A stretch of 64,000 nt of DNA from Alteromonas sp. V450 (GTDB taxonomy: Bacteria > Pseudomonadota > Gammaproteobacteria > Enterobacterales > Alteromonadaceae): positions 1,364,001 through 1,428,000 of the forward strand of contig NZ_MODU01000004.1 in the NCBI RefSeq assembly GCF_001885075.1. Direction: 5' to 3'. The translations under genes and the position numbers were made by a program. The notes beneath the pieces were generated by a model. That model ran no database searches. It saw nothing but the letters and a program-made list of their open reading frames with translations, and was not told where the DNA came from. Shown one piece after another: positions 56,055 through 64,000 of the stretch; within the stretch, counting starts at the first letter, position 1; each line of letters opens with the position of its first letter.

Positions 56055-57437
56055 TCACTCCTGTTGAACAGCAATACGCCCTACTTTTATCACGCCCCTG
56101 CGAATACTAGGTTGAGGTGCTAGCCTGTACAAATCACCATTTTGTCCGACATAACTTTTAGTAACGCCAGTTTGTTTTGCAATTTCAGCATGCACTTGAA
56201 GGTGAATAGCTTCTCCGTGAACGGGTACCGCAATTTTAGGTTTCACCCAATGATACATGAGTTTTAATTCCTCTTGGCATGGGTGCCCACTGGCGTGTAT
56301 CGGCAACGCACTATCTTCACTGTGCAAAACGTCTACGCCTTTTGCTGATAACGCTTTTGACAATTTCGCCACACTTTCTTCGTTACCAGGAATAACAATC
56401 GATGAGAATATAACCGCATCACCTTTGTCCAGCTGCAAATGCGGGTGTGTATCTTTCGCCAAACGCGATAATGCTGTATTTTTTTCACCTTGACTTCCCG
56501 TAGCAACAGCAAGCACTTCACGAGGAGGCAGATACCCTAAATGTTGAGGGTCGGCAACGGTTAAATCGTCAGGCCATATGCCTTGCTGTTTAGCAATACC
56601 GTACATATTAAGTAGCGACCGACCGTACAAACCCAGGTATCTATTAGTTTTTTTCGCGATTTTAGCAAGAGAGAGAAGGCGCGCTATATTGCTGCCAAAA
56701 CAACCAACAACAACCCGGCCTTTTTTTGATTTGATGGTACTGAGTAATCCATCGTAACAATTGCGTTCAGAGATTGAGAATCCAGGCTTCGGAGCATTAG
56801 TAGAATCTCCCACTAAAGCTAAGATCTTCTCTTCGCCCAACTGTTTATAGAGCGCAGCGTCGAAAGGCTGCCCGGTTATTGGGTTTGCATCTATTTTCCA
56901 ATCAGCGGTGTGCAGTACGTTACCCACCGCTGTTTCAATTTTCAACGCAAATGGCTCGGGTAAAGAATGCGTAATTGCCAACCAACTTACAGAAAAGGGG
57001 CCTATCTGGTGTGCAATCGTTGTATCAACTTCGATAATAGGAACTTTGTTAGCGAGTTTACTTCTGGCGAGCTTTCGTCTGAGCACTTCCGCCGTAAACC
57101 CAGTCGTGTAGATTGGTTTTTGAAAACGTTGCCATAAATAAGGTATAGCACCAACATGATCTTCATGTGCATGTGTAATGACAATACCTGCTAATGACTC
57201 CTTTTGCTCGGCAATAAAACTCGGATCGGGGGCAACAACGCGGTGGCGAGCGCCTTCACCTAAACGTTGTTCAGTGTCAGACTGCCTATAGAGAGGAACG
57301 AGTGGCTCATCAAACGAAACCCCACAGTCTACCATCAACCAATGTCCGTCATGTCCATATAGATTAAGGTTCATACCAATCTCGCCGGTTCCCCCTAGGG
57401 GAACAAACCACAAATCATCACTGCTGGGATTCAACAA
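56055..57437 (-). CDS. RNase J-like metallo-beta-lactamase fold protein
   Basis: The 460-residue protein has the RNase J start FVPLGGTGEIGMNLNLYGHDG and the metal motif HAHEDHVG at about 86-93, then a beta-CASP-type arrangement with SGHPCQEELKLMYHWVKP and PVHGEAIHLQ. RNase J is a 5'-3' exo- and endoribonuclease in Gram-positives; a gammaproteobacterial copy beside RNase E is unusual but known. It is shorter than typical RNase J (about 550), lacking the C-terminal domain. The start is TTG at 57437, upstream AGG present. The nuclease activity is inferred. Confidence 0.75.
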   Translation of the reverse strand: MLNPSSDDLWFVPLGGTGEIGMNLNLYGHDGHWLMVDCGVSFDEPLVPLYRQSDTEQRLGEGARHRVVAPDPSFIAEQKESLAGIVITHAHEDHVGAIPYLWQRFQKPIYTTGFTAEVLRRKLARSKLANKVPIIEVDTTIAHQIGPFSVSWLAITHSLPEPFALKIETAVGNVLHTADWKIDANPITGQPFDAALYKQLGEEKILALVGDSTNAPKPGFSISERNCYDGLLSTIKSKKGRVVVGCFGSNIARLLSLAKIAKKTNRYLGLYGRSLLNMYGIAKQQGIWPDDLTVADPQHLGYLPPREVLAVATGSQGEKNTALSRLAKDTHPHLQLDKGDAVIFSSIVIPGNEESVAKLSKALSAKGVDVLHSEDSALPIHASGHPCQEELKLMYHWVKPKIAVPVHGEAIHLQVHAEIAKQTGVTKSYVGQNGDLYRLAPQPSIRRGVIKVGRIAVQQE

Positions 57438-57567
57438 ACCTATCGCACCTCGTTTACACCTGTCTTATTTTCAATAGCACAGGCAAAATTCTTACTGTTC
57501 TTGCGTTTAATTCGATAAAGAAGAACACTAAGTCTGGATCACTGACCTGTCACCTAAATAAACGCAC

Positions 57568-57918
57568 TTATAGTTGTTGTGCAAATTCCTCAGGACTAAT
57601 GACCTCGCCTTCTTCGGCTGGCACAGGACACACAATCACCATCAAGTCATCTTGTGTCATTCCTGGTACCCATTTCTCTAAGAATTCAGACGTAGATATC
57701 GCCATTGCTTCACAATCAGACCAATCTTCCGTCGCCCATAGCAATGCCAAACTCGCCTCTGGCCATACTGGTACACCATCTTCTTCATCGGTTGTGAGCA
57801 TGACACACCCATGCTCGTCTTTAAGTATGTATAGTGTTTGCGACGATTTAATAATGGCTAAGCTTTCTTCTAACCGTTGAAACGCATTTTTTTCAAGTAA
57901 TGGATGATTCAATGACAT
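57568..57918 (-). CDS. DUF2750 domain protein
   Basis: From the ATG at 57918 the 116-residue protein is a short acidic chain with KDEHGCVMLTTDEEDGVPVWPEASLA and ATEDWSDCEAMAI, the pattern of DUF2750. The function is unknown; members are cytoplasmic and often beside regulators. It lies 38 bp after the hdfR stop on the same strand, so they may share a transcript. Confidence 0.8.
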   Translation of the reverse strand: MSLNHPLLEKNAFQRLEESLAIIKSSQTLYILKDEHGCVMLTTDEEDGVPVWPEASLALLWATEDWSDCEAMAISTSEFLEKWVPGMTQDDLMVIVCPVPAEEGEVISPEEFAQQL

Positions 57919-57956
57919 ATTTACTCTTTTTAAAATTGGTAGACCGTTTGGTGGAT

Positions 57957-58787
57957 TTAGTAAGCACAAGACACGCTGTCAATAATTTGCGATAACCCAA
58001 CGCGTCTTACTTGTTTCATAGTATGCACGTATACCTTCAATGATACTGAATCAATAGATTGAATTAACGTTAATTTAACTGACGTAGGTAGTTGTGTGGC
58101 AACGTTGGTAGGTAAAACAGCTAAACCGCCTTCCCTTTGGAGGTTATTTAATGCAAGGTTAAGCGAATTGGTCCGCAGCTTGGCGTCGCGCAATTGCGGA
58201 TAAGTAGTCAACAGCCAATCTCGCGCCTTCGTTCCCCAATCTATTGCGACAAAATCATTTGCGTCAATATCATCTGATACATTCCCCACCCTAAATAGCG
58301 CAAGCCCCAATTCTAACATGACTTCGCTATTCACTTCTTCTGACTTGAGCGGCTCTGTAGAAAAAGATAAATCTGTAACGCGCTCGTGAAGTTGTCGAGA
58401 CAAGGCATCAAGTGTTAACACTTCAGCTTTAACCGACCAATCAGGAAATGCGTTATGTAAATGACTTAATATTTTCGGTAACAGAAGTTCACTGGCCAAT
58501 TGCGTGGCGCCGCACACAACATATTCAGAAGATTGAATCTGCAGCTCTTGTTTCGCTTCATTCAGCGTATCACAAAGCTGCCGTGCGTAGGGCAGCAATT
58601 TTTCGCCAGACTGCGTTAGTTGAATGCTATTACGTTGACGAATAAACAGCGTTGTATGGAAATACTCTTCTAGCAGTTTTATCCGCGCACTTACTGCAGA
58701 TTGGGTGAGATATAAATTTTCAGCCGCTTTACCAAAGTGGCGCGTTTTTGCAACCTCGATGAAGGTGGTGAGAAAGCGTATGTCCAT
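57957..58787 (-). CDS. hdfR: LysR-family regulator, HdfR-like
   Basis: The 276-residue protein has the LysR winged helix at the start ([33 protein letters not shown]) matching E. coli HdfR ([33 protein letters not shown]), and further HdfR-like residues through the effector domain. HdfR in E. coli represses flhDC and lies beside maoP; here maoP is 700 bp away with a small gene between. The gene name is assigned on this identity and context. Confidence 0.75.
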   Translation of the reverse strand: [276 protein letters not shown]

Positions 58788-58858
58788 GCTTGTATTAAAC
58801 CGGTCAGAATGAAATTAACGTGACCTCGATGATACGGCAACTTAATACAAAAGCACAG

Positions 58859-58885
58859 AAGCGCGCCGTCATAAACGGCACGCTT
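58859..58885 (-). terminator. Hairpin after the small basic gene
   Basis: AAGCG(C)GCCGT pairs with ACGGC(A)CGCTT around CATAA. On the minus strand the tail reaches T-rich sequence only after a few bases. It lies between the small gene and hdfR and would end the small gene's message. Confidence 0.5.
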
Positions 58886-58911
58886 AATCAAATTTTCACC
58901 AACTCGACGGG

Positions 58912-59079
58912 TTAATAATCTTCGTGTTGCAATCGACGCTGCTTTTCACGTCGCTGCAAATCACGCTTTTGCTTTGCCTTAACATTATTCTGACGTTTGG
59001 CATTTGGCTTTCTAGCGTGAATGTCTTCCTCTTCTACCGGGTCCCATTCATCGCGCTGGTAACGATAGTCTTTACTCAT
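58912..59079 (-). CDS. Small basic protein, 55 residues
   Basis: From the ATG at 59079 (ribosome site AAGAGAAG) the 55-residue chain starts MSKDYRYQRDEWDPVEEEDI and ends in a very basic stretch (KQKRDLQRREKQRRLQHEDY). The acidic start and lysine/arginine-rich end suggest a nucleic-acid- or ribosome-associated small protein, but no family is recognised. It sits between hdfR and maoP, where E. coli has no gene. Confidence 0.6.
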   Translation of the reverse strand: MSKDYRYQRDEWDPVEEEDIHARKPNAKRQNNVKAKQKRDLQRREKQRRLQHEDY

Positions 59080-59486
59080 TGACTTCTCTTGGTTGTTAAC
59101 ACTCTTCAATTATTGACTTTAGCTTAAAAATAGAAAACGATTTTTAATCATCGTTGCGATAAGAAATTTTGATGGATTGTAAATTTGAGTATAACGAACT
59201 CGCAAGGTTAACGTTCATCGGACGTATTTATAAAAAATCTATGTTTTGCCGTACAGCTGAAACACGCACCAGCTCAACTTAAGCCCTTAAAAAATCAACA
59301 CTTTATTAAATATCAAATCAAAGATTAAGCTAATCGCGCATGCTTATTCCTAGCGCTTTTTGCTTGTTTTGTAAGCGTAACGTGCTAATAAAAAATTTTT
59401 TATTGATAAGGAAAAAAACTTTTGTTTTATCTTCCCTTTTATTTCTTTTAAAAGTGCGCTGAACATTACATTTCGTTGGGTACAAC
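59080..59486. other. Region upstream of maoP
   Basis: About 407 bp, AT-rich, with the run AAAAAATTTTTTATTG at 59387-59402 and no open frame of note. In E. coli the maoS site lies in the maoP promoter region; I cannot recognise it here because I do not recall its sequence with confidence. Confidence 0.4.
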
Positions 59487-59843
59487 ATGAAGACATTAGC
59501 AATTCGATTATCAGCAAAACCGTATATCGACCGCCAGAAATTTCCTTACGGATTTCGAAAGTCTGGTGACTTTAGTATAACCGAGGCTGATATCCTTACG
59601 AATTACGGCAGGACATTACTCGGGTTAGAAAGTGGAGAACTCTCGCCGGAAAGTGAAGATGAATCACATTTTGTAAGTTTTATCCAAGGCAACGTAGAGC
59701 CAAGTAACAATTTAGAAAAAGCGTGGGCTAAATATGTGCGGTTAGCTCGCGGTAAAAAACACTTTTACACGCTGCACAGCAGTGCAAGCAATCAGTCAGA
59801 TTATGATGACGATTTCTCAGATGAAGAATTTGACGTAGCTTAG
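59487..59843 (+). CDS. maoP: Macrodomain Ori protein MaoP (DUF413)
   Basis: The 118-residue protein matches DUF413/YifE: PYIDRQKFPYGFRKSGDFSITEADIL, VEPSNNLEKAWAKYVRL and KHFYTLHSS. MaoP acts with the DNA site maoS to organise the Ori region of the E. coli chromosome. The acidic tail (SDYDDDFSDEEFDVA) is also seen in E. coli. The neighbour hdfR is retained on the other side of a small gene. This position suggests the window is not far from oriC, though conservation of that distance is not certain. Confidence 0.88.
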   Translation: MKTLAIRLSAKPYIDRQKFPYGFRKSGDFSITEADILTNYGRTLLGLESGELSPESEDESHFVSFIQGNVEPSNNLEKAWAKYVRLARGKKHFYTLHSSASNQSDYDDDFSDEEFDVA

Positions 59844-59873
59844 TATTTCTTTCGTAACAAGCGCTATCTTGTG

Positions 59874-59899
59874 AAAGCTCGCCGTTGGTGAGCTTTTTT
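59874..59899 (+). terminator. Terminator after maoP
   Basis: AAAGCTC and GAGCTTT form the stem around GCCGTTGGT, followed by TTTTTT within 59891-59899. Canonical intrinsic terminator 30 bp past the stop. Confidence 0.8.
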
Positions 59900-60044
59900 G
59901 TTTGTACTGATTATTGATCTCTTACGTGACTCTGATAGAACAAAATGAATAAATGTTTAGGTATGGCTACACTTAACGCTATCAATGATAGCGACTATGC
60001 ATTCATATTACTTTCAAACCAGCCCAAGCAACGGAGGCGTTGAG

Positions 60045-60779
60045 ATGATAATCAGTTCAAAACAATTGACCCATTACTCAATTCAAGCAACGGATGACGC
60101 AATAGGTGGCGTAAGAGACATATTATTTGACGACCAAACTTTTGTTGTTCGTTATTTAGTAGCGGACACAAACACATGGTTGCCTCTCAGTAGAAAGGTT
60201 GTAATTTCTCCGATATCAGTATCAAAGATAAATGTCGACGATGAAATGGTACACATCAGCATGTCGGTAAACACGATTAAAAACAGCCCCTCGATTGATG
60301 AACACAAACCCGTCTCTCGCGAATACGAAGAAAGTTTGTTCAAGTATTTTGGTTATGGCTATTATTGGGTTGGTCCAGGTGCGTGGGGAGAATTTGCACA
60401 TCCCAACGAATTGGTGGACGCGCAGCAAACTATTGAAACTAAAGACAATGTCAGCATGGAAAACCACCTTCGTGCTTGCAATGAAATAAATGGTTACGAA
60501 ATCGCAACAACGAACGGCAACTTAGGTCACATAAGTAGCTTCATCGTCGACACAAAAAGCTGGAAAATCATTCTGCTCATTGTTGATACCAACAATTGGT
60601 TGCCAGGAGGGAAACGGCTAGCGCTTCTCCCGTGTGACATAAAACAAATAGATTGGGCTGCTCATTGTGTCGACATTGATTTAAGCCATGATGAACTTGA
60701 GGCGAGGCCCCAAATAGAGGAAGAGAAATTGAACGACGCTGATTACGTATCAACAATCTTGCAAGCAATTAGAGACTAA
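60045..60779 (+). CDS. Tandem PRC-barrel domain protein
   Basis: From the ATG at 60045 (GGAGG at 60033-60037) the 244-residue protein has two PRC-barrel-like halves. The first has DDAIGGVRDILFDDQTFVVRYLVADT and the second GYEIATTNGNLGHISSFIVDTKSWKIILLIVDT. A Gly/Tyr/Trp-rich linker, KYFGYGYYWVGPGAWGEF, joins them. PRC-barrels bind proteins or RNA; the doubled arrangement with this linker is also seen in many environmental bacteria. No signal peptide. It stands alone between two terminators. Confidence 0.8.
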   Translation: MIISSKQLTHYSIQATDDAIGGVRDILFDDQTFVVRYLVADTNTWLPLSRKVVISPISVSKINVDDEMVHISMSVNTIKNSPSIDEHKPVSREYEESLFKYFGYGYYWVGPGAWGEFAHPNELVDAQQTIETKDNVSMENHLRACNEINGYEIATTNGNLGHISSFIVDTKSWKIILLIVDTNNWLPGGKRLALLPCDIKQIDWAAHCVDIDLSHDELEARPQIEEEKLNDADYVSTILQAIRD

Positions 60780-60792
60780 TTGGTAGTTATAA

Positions 60793-60818
60793 CCAACGCT
60801 CGTTAGCACGAGCGTTGG
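60793..60818. terminator. Bidirectional hairpin between PRC-barrel and arsR-type genes
   Basis: CCAACGCTCGT and ACGAGCGTTGG form a perfect 11-bp stem with a TAGC loop between convergent genes. The downstream stretch is moderately T-rich on both strands. Confidence 0.65.
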
Positions 60819-60823
60819 CGTTA

Positions 60824-61144
60824 TCAATTAGCACCACTTACAAAAAATTCATACATAAGCGCGATTAGACGCTTGACCCTTTCATCGGCAAGACGATAGT
60901 AAATAGTCTGCCCATCTCGCCTCGTTGCTACCATTTTGGCTTCACGCAATAACGCAAGATGCTGTGAAATTACTGGCTGTGATACGCTTATAACCTCCAA
61001 GAGCTCTGTTACGGATTTTTCTTCCTTGAGCAAGGAACATAGCACCATCAGGCGCGTCTTGTTTGCAAACTGCTTAAGAAATATTTCAGCTTCCGCTGCA
61101 TGCTCCATTATATCACCTGAACCTATTACCATATCCTCGGACAT
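60824..61144 (-). CDS. ArsR/SmtB-family regulator
   Basis: From the ATG at 61144 (GGGAG ribosome site) the 106-residue protein has the ArsR helix-turn-helix SVTELLEVISVSQPVISQHLALLREAKMVATRRDGQTIYYRLAD. The segment RLMVLCSLL matches the BigR/YgaV (SqrR-like) sulfide-sensing group, where a Cys lies here and a second near the C-terminus. The second Cys is absent (the tail is ALMYEFFVSGAN), so thiol sensing may be altered. A candidate operator at 61194-61207 lies about 50 bp upstream. No target gene is evident beside it. Confidence 0.82.
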   Translation of the reverse strand: MSEDMVIGSGDIMEHAAEAEIFLKQFANKTRLMVLCSLLKEEKSVTELLEVISVSQPVISQHLALLREAKMVATRRDGQTIYYRLADERVKRLIALMYEFFVSGAN

Positions 61145-61193
61145 AAGCACTCCCTATCTGTAAAATAATCCAACAGCAAAATAACTCAGTTAC

Positions 61194-61207
61194 TATACAA
61201 AAGTATA
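61194..61207. promoter_or_regulatory. Palindrome before the ArsR-type gene
   Basis: TATAC-AAAA-GTATA is a perfect inverted repeat with a 4-base centre, within ACTATACAAAAGTATAAG, about 50 bp before the start. The position suits autoregulation by the ArsR-type protein. Confidence 0.4.
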
Positions 61208-61553
61208 AGAAATATTGTTAACTTGCCAATTTATGCGATGAATTTAACGGTAGCGCGTTAAAAGGTTTCAAAAGCGAAGGAAAATGACAGACAGTGACGC
61301 TGCATAGAAATGTGAATTGTTGTAGTAAATACAATAGAGAATATCGAGGCAAACCTCAGTGTTGTCAGCCATAGTAAGGCATGCGGTGAGCCAACCATCA
61401 GTAACGGTTTAATTGGCTAAAATTGTTGAAATTAGAGCGCATAAGACAAAAACGGACCGCAGCTCGTTGCCGTGTGGTCAATGAAATTGCTGGTAAATAA
61501 CATCAATTTTTTTTAATGTAGTGACGAGAAATACGTTAAATCAAGGGCGTAAG
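61208..61553. other. Intergenic stretch upstream of the LysR gene
   Basis: About 346 bp. I see no gene and no convincing motif beyond the ribosome site AAGGGCGTAAG just before the LysR ATG. It should hold the LysR promoter. Confidence 0.4.
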
Positions 61554-62474
61554 ATGCTTAAGTCAACATTAGAACAGTGGCGAATGTTCAAAGCGGTTGT
61601 TGATGCTGGTGGCTTTAACCAAGCTGCCGCAGAAGTACACAAAAGTCAATCAAGCGTTCACCATGCCGTGCAAAAGCTTGAAAGCGCTATCGGTGTAACG
61701 CTATTTGAAAATGTTGGAAGAAAAGTAAAGCTTTCTGAACAAGGTGAGTTGATGTACCGTCGCGCCGATTTTCTGCTCAACGAAGCTCATAAAATTGAAG
61801 CCGTTGCGTCGAGTCTTCAGGCAGGTACAGAAACCACACTTCGAATTGCCGTTGACATCATTTTTCCATCAGAGCTACTTTATAATGTTCTTGCCAAAGT
61901 CTCTGCAGAATATCCTCTTCTTAGGATAGAAATAGAAGAAACGGTGCTAAGTGGAGCAAATTCACTTCTTTCGGCAGGTAAAGTAGATTTAGGGATTTCT
62001 CCTTTTGAATTTCCCAACGGCTTCAGCGAAGACTTATGTGAGATAGAGTTCGCGGCTGTAGCACATGCAAACCATCCTCTTCATCAGCTTGGTCGGACAC
62101 TGACACTTGAGGACTTAAAATCACATCGGCAAATTGTAGTACGAGACTCGTCCGCAGAACGCAAGGCTGATGTCGGTTGGTTAGGCGCTGAGCAGCGGTG
62201 GACAGTAAGCCATGTTAGAACGTCTTTAGATATTATTGCTCAAGGGCTTGGGTTTGCGTGGCTCCCTATTGCGATAATAGGGAAACAAATCGAAGATGGA
62301 ACACTGATCCCTTTGCCACTTGATAACAACGCTGCACTGCGAAAGGCGCTTCTGTACCTTTCATTTGAAGATGGTGATGCGTTAGGTCCTGCCGCAAGGG
62401 CATTTATTGGAGAGCTCCGCTATCAAACAATGAACCTTCCGACGTCTGCCTTTATGGATGGCTTAGGGCGCTAA
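61554..62474 (+). CDS. LysR-family transcriptional regulator
   Basis: From the ATG at 61554 the 306-residue protein has the LysR winged helix (TLEQWRMFKAVVDAGGFNQAAAEVHKSQSSVHHAVQKLE) and a periplasmic-binding-like effector domain. The segments LRIAVDIIFPSELLYNVLAKV and GLGFAWLPIAIIGKQI are typical. The ligand is unknown. It is convergent with exoD, with only six bases between stops. The GTG at 61521 is also open but has no better ribosome site. Confidence 0.85.
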   Translation: MLKSTLEQWRMFKAVVDAGGFNQAAAEVHKSQSSVHHAVQKLESAIGVTLFENVGRKVKLSEQGELMYRRADFLLNEAHKIEAVASSLQAGTETTLRIAVDIIFPSELLYNVLAKVSAEYPLLRIEIEETVLSGANSLLSAGKVDLGISPFEFPNGFSEDLCEIEFAAVAHANHPLHQLGRTLTLEDLKSHRQIVVRDSSAERKADVGWLGAEQRWTVSHVRTSLDIIAQGLGFAWLPIAIIGKQIEDGTLIPLPLDNNAALRKALLYLSFEDGDALGPAARAFIGELRYQTMNLPTSAFMDGLGR

Positions 62475-62480
62475 AAAGGG

Positions 62481-63086
62481 TTAGGCAAGGACCGCAGCGA
62501 GCCTTTGCGCTCCGAACACAAATCCCAAAAGCGAGATAGAAACGCCAACCAACGCAACCGCACCATCATCTGTGGTCATTCCTATGGCCATAATAAGAAC
62601 AGCAAACGCAGGTACCAGCCCCATAAAGGGAACTAACTCCAGCGGAACCATTACAAAACCACAACCAGCACAGCAAAGCGCAATCAGTGAACGAGAAACC
62701 GGTTGTTTCATAAAGAAACAGCGAGGTACTAGAAACCGGTCAATACGAACCGCAGTTGGCTTTACTTTTTCCACCATTACTCTCAGTTGGTCTGCGTCGC
62801 ATTCTAGGTTTAGTACTTTTTGCGGGAGCCACGGATTACGACGGCCGAGTAATATTTGCAAAGCAATGAGTAAAATTGTCCCACCCACTAAAGAAGGAAC
62901 CCCAGGAATAGCACCAATCGGTGTACACGCAATAAACGAAGGGAGTGCTAACATAGGCCCAAAACCCCGTTTTTCCATCACATCCCAAAACTGGGAGAAT
63001 ACAAAAACGTCTTGACGAGTGCGCGGCTGCATTTTGCCAAGCAGTTCGTACAGCGTCATTGAACGTTCGGATCTTCTAACCCACAT
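62481..63086 (-). CDS. ExoD-family membrane protein
   Basis: The 201-residue protein has four hydrophobic segments and the ExoD features GFGPMLALPSFIACTPIGAIPGVPSLVGG and LELVPFMGLVPAFAVLIMAIGM. ExoD was named from exopolysaccharide-deficient rhizobia but its exact function is not known. The start is ATG at 63086. It is convergent with the LysR gene. Confidence 0.85.
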   Translation of the reverse strand: MWVRRSERSMTLYELLGKMQPRTRQDVFVFSQFWDVMEKRGFGPMLALPSFIACTPIGAIPGVPSLVGGTILLIALQILLGRRNPWLPQKVLNLECDADQLRVMVEKVKPTAVRIDRFLVPRCFFMKQPVSRSLIALCCAGCGFVMVPLELVPFMGLVPAFAVLIMAIGMTTDDGAVALVGVSISLLGFVFGAQRLAAVLA

Positions 63087-63560
63087 GCCAATTCCCTTTC
63101 TATATTAAGATTTTAGTCACATAAATAGTTACCCAACAGACTCGCAGCCCTTTTGCAATTACACTTCGATTGAATGTGACTTGTCACCAAGTAACTCAAC
63201 GCGTTATTGCTTTAAAAGCAAAACGAAAAGGCTAGATTCGCAAGACAGACGCACTGTCTTTGTAAAACAAATCAAAGCGAAATATATGCCACAGCACAAT
63301 TCTTTGAATTATATAGAAAAAAGGAATGCTTTTTGCTGTACAAGTTTCACAGTATGGTGAAAGGTTTACAATATTCAATCTGAAAGGTTTGATATTTCGT
63401 ATATTTTCTTCACTAAGTATTTTTTACAGCAAAGAACTAGCAACACCGTCAATAAATTGATTTACAATCAAAAGGTAATGTTAGCAAACGTATATAACAA
63501 ATCAGACCTACCGGCACATTTACGGTGTGCCTTGGTGAATGTCTAGAAAAGGAAATCAAA
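63087..63560. other. Divergent region between exoD and the response regulator
   Basis: About 474 bp, AT-rich with no gene. It contains two small inverted repeats: ACTTG/CAAGT at 63179-63192 and GGCACA/TGTGCC at 63513-63531. The second lies just before the response regulator and could be regulatory. I see no sigma-54 site that I would trust. Confidence 0.4.
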
Positions 63561-64000
63561 GTGCTTACCGTATTATTAGTCGATGACGATACAGAATTTA
63601 CTGAAGTTGCATGTACCATAATTGAATTTCTGGGCCATGAAGTACTTACTGCCGCGACACTTGCCGAAGCGAGAGATTGGCTAGAAAAAGAAACATTTGA
63701 CCATGTGCTGCTTGATTTTATGCTACCGGATGGAAGTGGCGCACACTTGTTTAATGAGCTCGACGCACTTCCAAAGCGCCCCCGTATAACCCTTATCACT
63801 GGGCATCCGTCAGTAAAAGGGGTAATTAAAGGGCTTTGTGGCCCAAACATCGATTATTTAGTTAAACCGATCCAACGTGAAGAAATTGAAGCTGTTCTAA
63901 GTGGTAAGCCAAAGGAACATGCCCACGAGAAAGAAACGATAGAAAAACACTTCGATCTCCTCATTGGAGAATCTCCAATAATGAAAGAACTGTATAAGCT
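63561..64000 (+). CDS. NtrC-type response regulator, 5' part (cut by window end)
   Basis: A GTG at 63561 (AAAAGGAAATC upstream) starts a receiver domain: VLTVLLVDDDTEFTEVACTI, phosphoacceptor Asp52 in LLDFMLPDGSG, Thr80 in LITGH, and Lys102 in LVKPI. After a linker, LLIGESPIMKELYKL is the start of a sigma-54-interacting AAA domain, so the full protein is an NtrC-family activator. The window ends in the AAA domain. No histidine kinase is seen upstream, so it probably follows downstream. Confidence 0.88.
   Translation, partial: MLTVLLVDDDTEFTEVACTIIEFLGHEVLTAATLAEARDWLEKETFDHVLLDFMLPDGSGAHLFNELDALPKRPRITLITGHPSVKGVIKGLCGPNIDYLVKPIQREEIEAVLSGKPKEHAHEKETIEKHFDLLIGESPIMKELYK

Noticed and set aside
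61605..61612. E. coli chi octamer GCTGGTGG, also seen on the minus strand at 11270-11277 and 46859-46866
   Set aside because: About two copies are expected by chance in 64 kb on both strands; there is no sign of enrichment, and the chi sequence of this organism is not known to me.
63449..63850. Minus-strand open frame rich in serine
   Set aside because: It is the reverse of the response-regulator receiver domain, whose motifs are unmistakable.

Overview
The window reads as chromosomal DNA of a marine gammaproteobacterium, most likely Alteromonadales and Alteromonas-like. The reasons are two large TonB-dependent receptors behind long AT-rich leaders, a recC-recB-recD operon, the MesX/MesD methionine synthase pair, E. 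coli-like TrhP, YfhL, MaoP and HdfR homologues, and moderate GC. This assignment comes from reading protein sequences, not from a database search. I saw no tRNA, rRNA, CRISPR array or prophage.

Region by region. 1-8 kb is accessory and partly decayed: an IS91-type transposase remnant, a glycine-rich lipoprotein divergent from a short AraC-type regulator, an orphan C-terminal piece of uroporphyrinogen-III methyltransferase, a membrane-bound CadC/ToxR-type regulator, two small secreted proteins with matching promoters, and a ruined outer-membrane-type gene. 8-17.5 kb holds an AFG1/ZapE-like ATPase, an exported zinc metalloprotease, the tRNA hydroxylation gene trhP next to ferredoxin yfhL, an aminotransferase, a saccharopine-dehydrogenase-like reductase and a Rho_N-type small protein. 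18-31 kb holds two TonB receptors, an exported PHP-type metallohydrolase, a sterol-desaturase-type membrane oxygenase, a GrpB-like protein and mesX-mesD. 31-38.6 kb is a run of small metabolic genes with an IS5-type MITE sitting on the stop codon of an rhtA-like exporter, and a divergent lysE/mocR pair with a clear operator cluster. 38.6-48.4 kb is recCBD, preceded by a structured element that may be a small RNA or attenuator. 49-57.5 kb holds dUTPase, a long-chain acyl-CoA synthetase, a very large periplasmic-propeller GGDEF/EAL protein and an RNase J-like protein. 57.5-64 kb holds hdfR and maoP with an inserted small gene, a PRC-barrel protein, ArsR- and LysR-type regulators, ExoD, and the start of an NtrC-type response regulator cut by the window end.

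How the genes may work together. The strongest candidate for an undescribed system is at 3.1-7.6 kb. The CadC-like regulator is next to two secreted-protein genes whose promoters carry the same block of four TTCAA-type repeats about one helical turn apart, at identical distance from a shared -10-like element. That is the architecture expected for OmpR/ToxR-family activation at the -35 position. Other regulatory sites seen are five CTGTATG half-sites between lysE and mocR, a PsrA-like palindrome before the acyl-CoA synthetase, MetR-like boxes before mesX, and a palindrome before the arsR-type gene.
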